The notes beneath the pieces are model-generated. The model made no database searches. It was given only the letters and a program-made list of their open reading frames with translations, and was not told where the DNA came from. DNA of 5,784 bases from assembly GCA_001777995.1 (NCBI GenBank), contig MFFV01000005.1, forward strand, positions 1 to 5,784, written 5' to 3'. Source of the stretch: Candidatus Falkowbacteria bacterium RIFCSPLOWO2_02_FULL_45_15 (GTDB lineage: Bacteria > Patescibacteriota > Patescibacteriia > Patescibacteriales > XYC2-FULL-47-12). The position numbers were made by a program, and so were the translations under genes. This document shows positions 5,635-5,784 of this stretch, piece after piece (position 1 is the stretch's first letter; each line of letters starts with the position of its first letter).

Positions 5635-5784
5635 TTAGTCCGGGATGTTGTTAAGCGCGCCGTCGTTTACCGGAATAAATCTGCCGCCAAGCGCGTTATA
5701 CTCAACGCTATCAATCCAACGTTTATAGAGCGCGTTGCCTAAATCTTCAATAACATAAATTCTATCCCCGGAGCCTTTTACCGG
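5635..5784 (-). CDS. C-terminal fragment of an unrecognised, probably extracellular protein (5' part outside window)
   Basis: Reading leftward from the window edge, 49 codons are open and end in TAA at 5635-5637. The visible peptide includes GSGDRIYVIED, then LYKRWIDS, then ALGGRFIPV, and ends LNNIPD. The pattern 'GDxxYVIE...KRWI...G..FIPV' resembles short beta-rich segments seen in tandem in predicted surface proteins of CPR bacteria, but this is memory-based and too short to assign. It is not in any obvious copper family. The next start codon lies nine bases further on, so this gene and the DsbA-like gene are probably on one transcript. The disulfide-forming enzyme might therefore serve this protein as well as, or rather than, the copper genes. 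Confidence 0.65.
   Translation of the reverse strand, partial: PVKGSGDRIYVIEDLGNALYKRWIDSVEYNALGGRFIPVNDGALNNIPD

Noticed and set aside
4517..5638. Plus-strand open frames of 68-105 codons opposite the small membrane protein and the DsbA-like gene
   Set aside because: They are antisense shadows of genes with clear membrane segments and a clear CPFC site. The palindromic TATAAT on the plus strand leads to no supported gene.

Overview
The window holds six protein genes, all on the minus strand, so they read from the right edge to the left. Both end genes are cut by the window. No RNA gene, mobile element, CRISPR array or gene-free stretch over 300 bases was seen. The theme is copper handling and cell-envelope thiol chemistry.

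In transcription order: (1) 5635-5784, the last 49 codons of an unrecognised, probably surface-exposed protein. (2) 4852-5625, a membrane-anchored DsbA-like thioredoxin-fold protein with a CPFC active site. (3) 4390-4791, a two-span membrane protein of 133 residues with a CPF/CPM cysteine pair in its outer loop. (4) 2423-4285, a 620-residue fusion: HMA domain, TauE/SafE (DsbD_2-like) membrane core with two intramembrane cysteines, cupredoxin domain, Gly/Cys-rich linker, second cupredoxin domain. (5) 2215-2418, a 67-residue CopZ-like HMA protein. (6) 1-2180, a Cu+ P1B-type ATPase (CopA), complete except for its last few dozen residues.

Gaps are 9, 60, 104, 4 and 34 bases. The 60- and 104-base gaps carry possible promoters, so the window may be two or three overlapping transcription units. 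Genes 4-6 form a tight unit with three HMA domains in succession. My inference is a Cu(I) relay: the small HMA protein and the HMA domain of the fusion pass copper to or from CopA, while the cupredoxins, the CPF/CPM loop and the DsbA-like domain act on the outer face.

The organism looks like an uncultivated bacterium of the Patescibacteria (CPR) type, perhaps Parcubacteria-related. The reasons are the HMA-TauE-cupredoxin fusion, the short CPF/CPM protein, the KRWI-type tail of the cut gene and the lack of clear Shine-Dalgarno sequences. This rests on family memory, not a search. TGG is used for Trp, all five visible stops are TAA, and no in-frame TGA occurs, so nothing points to a recoded TGA.
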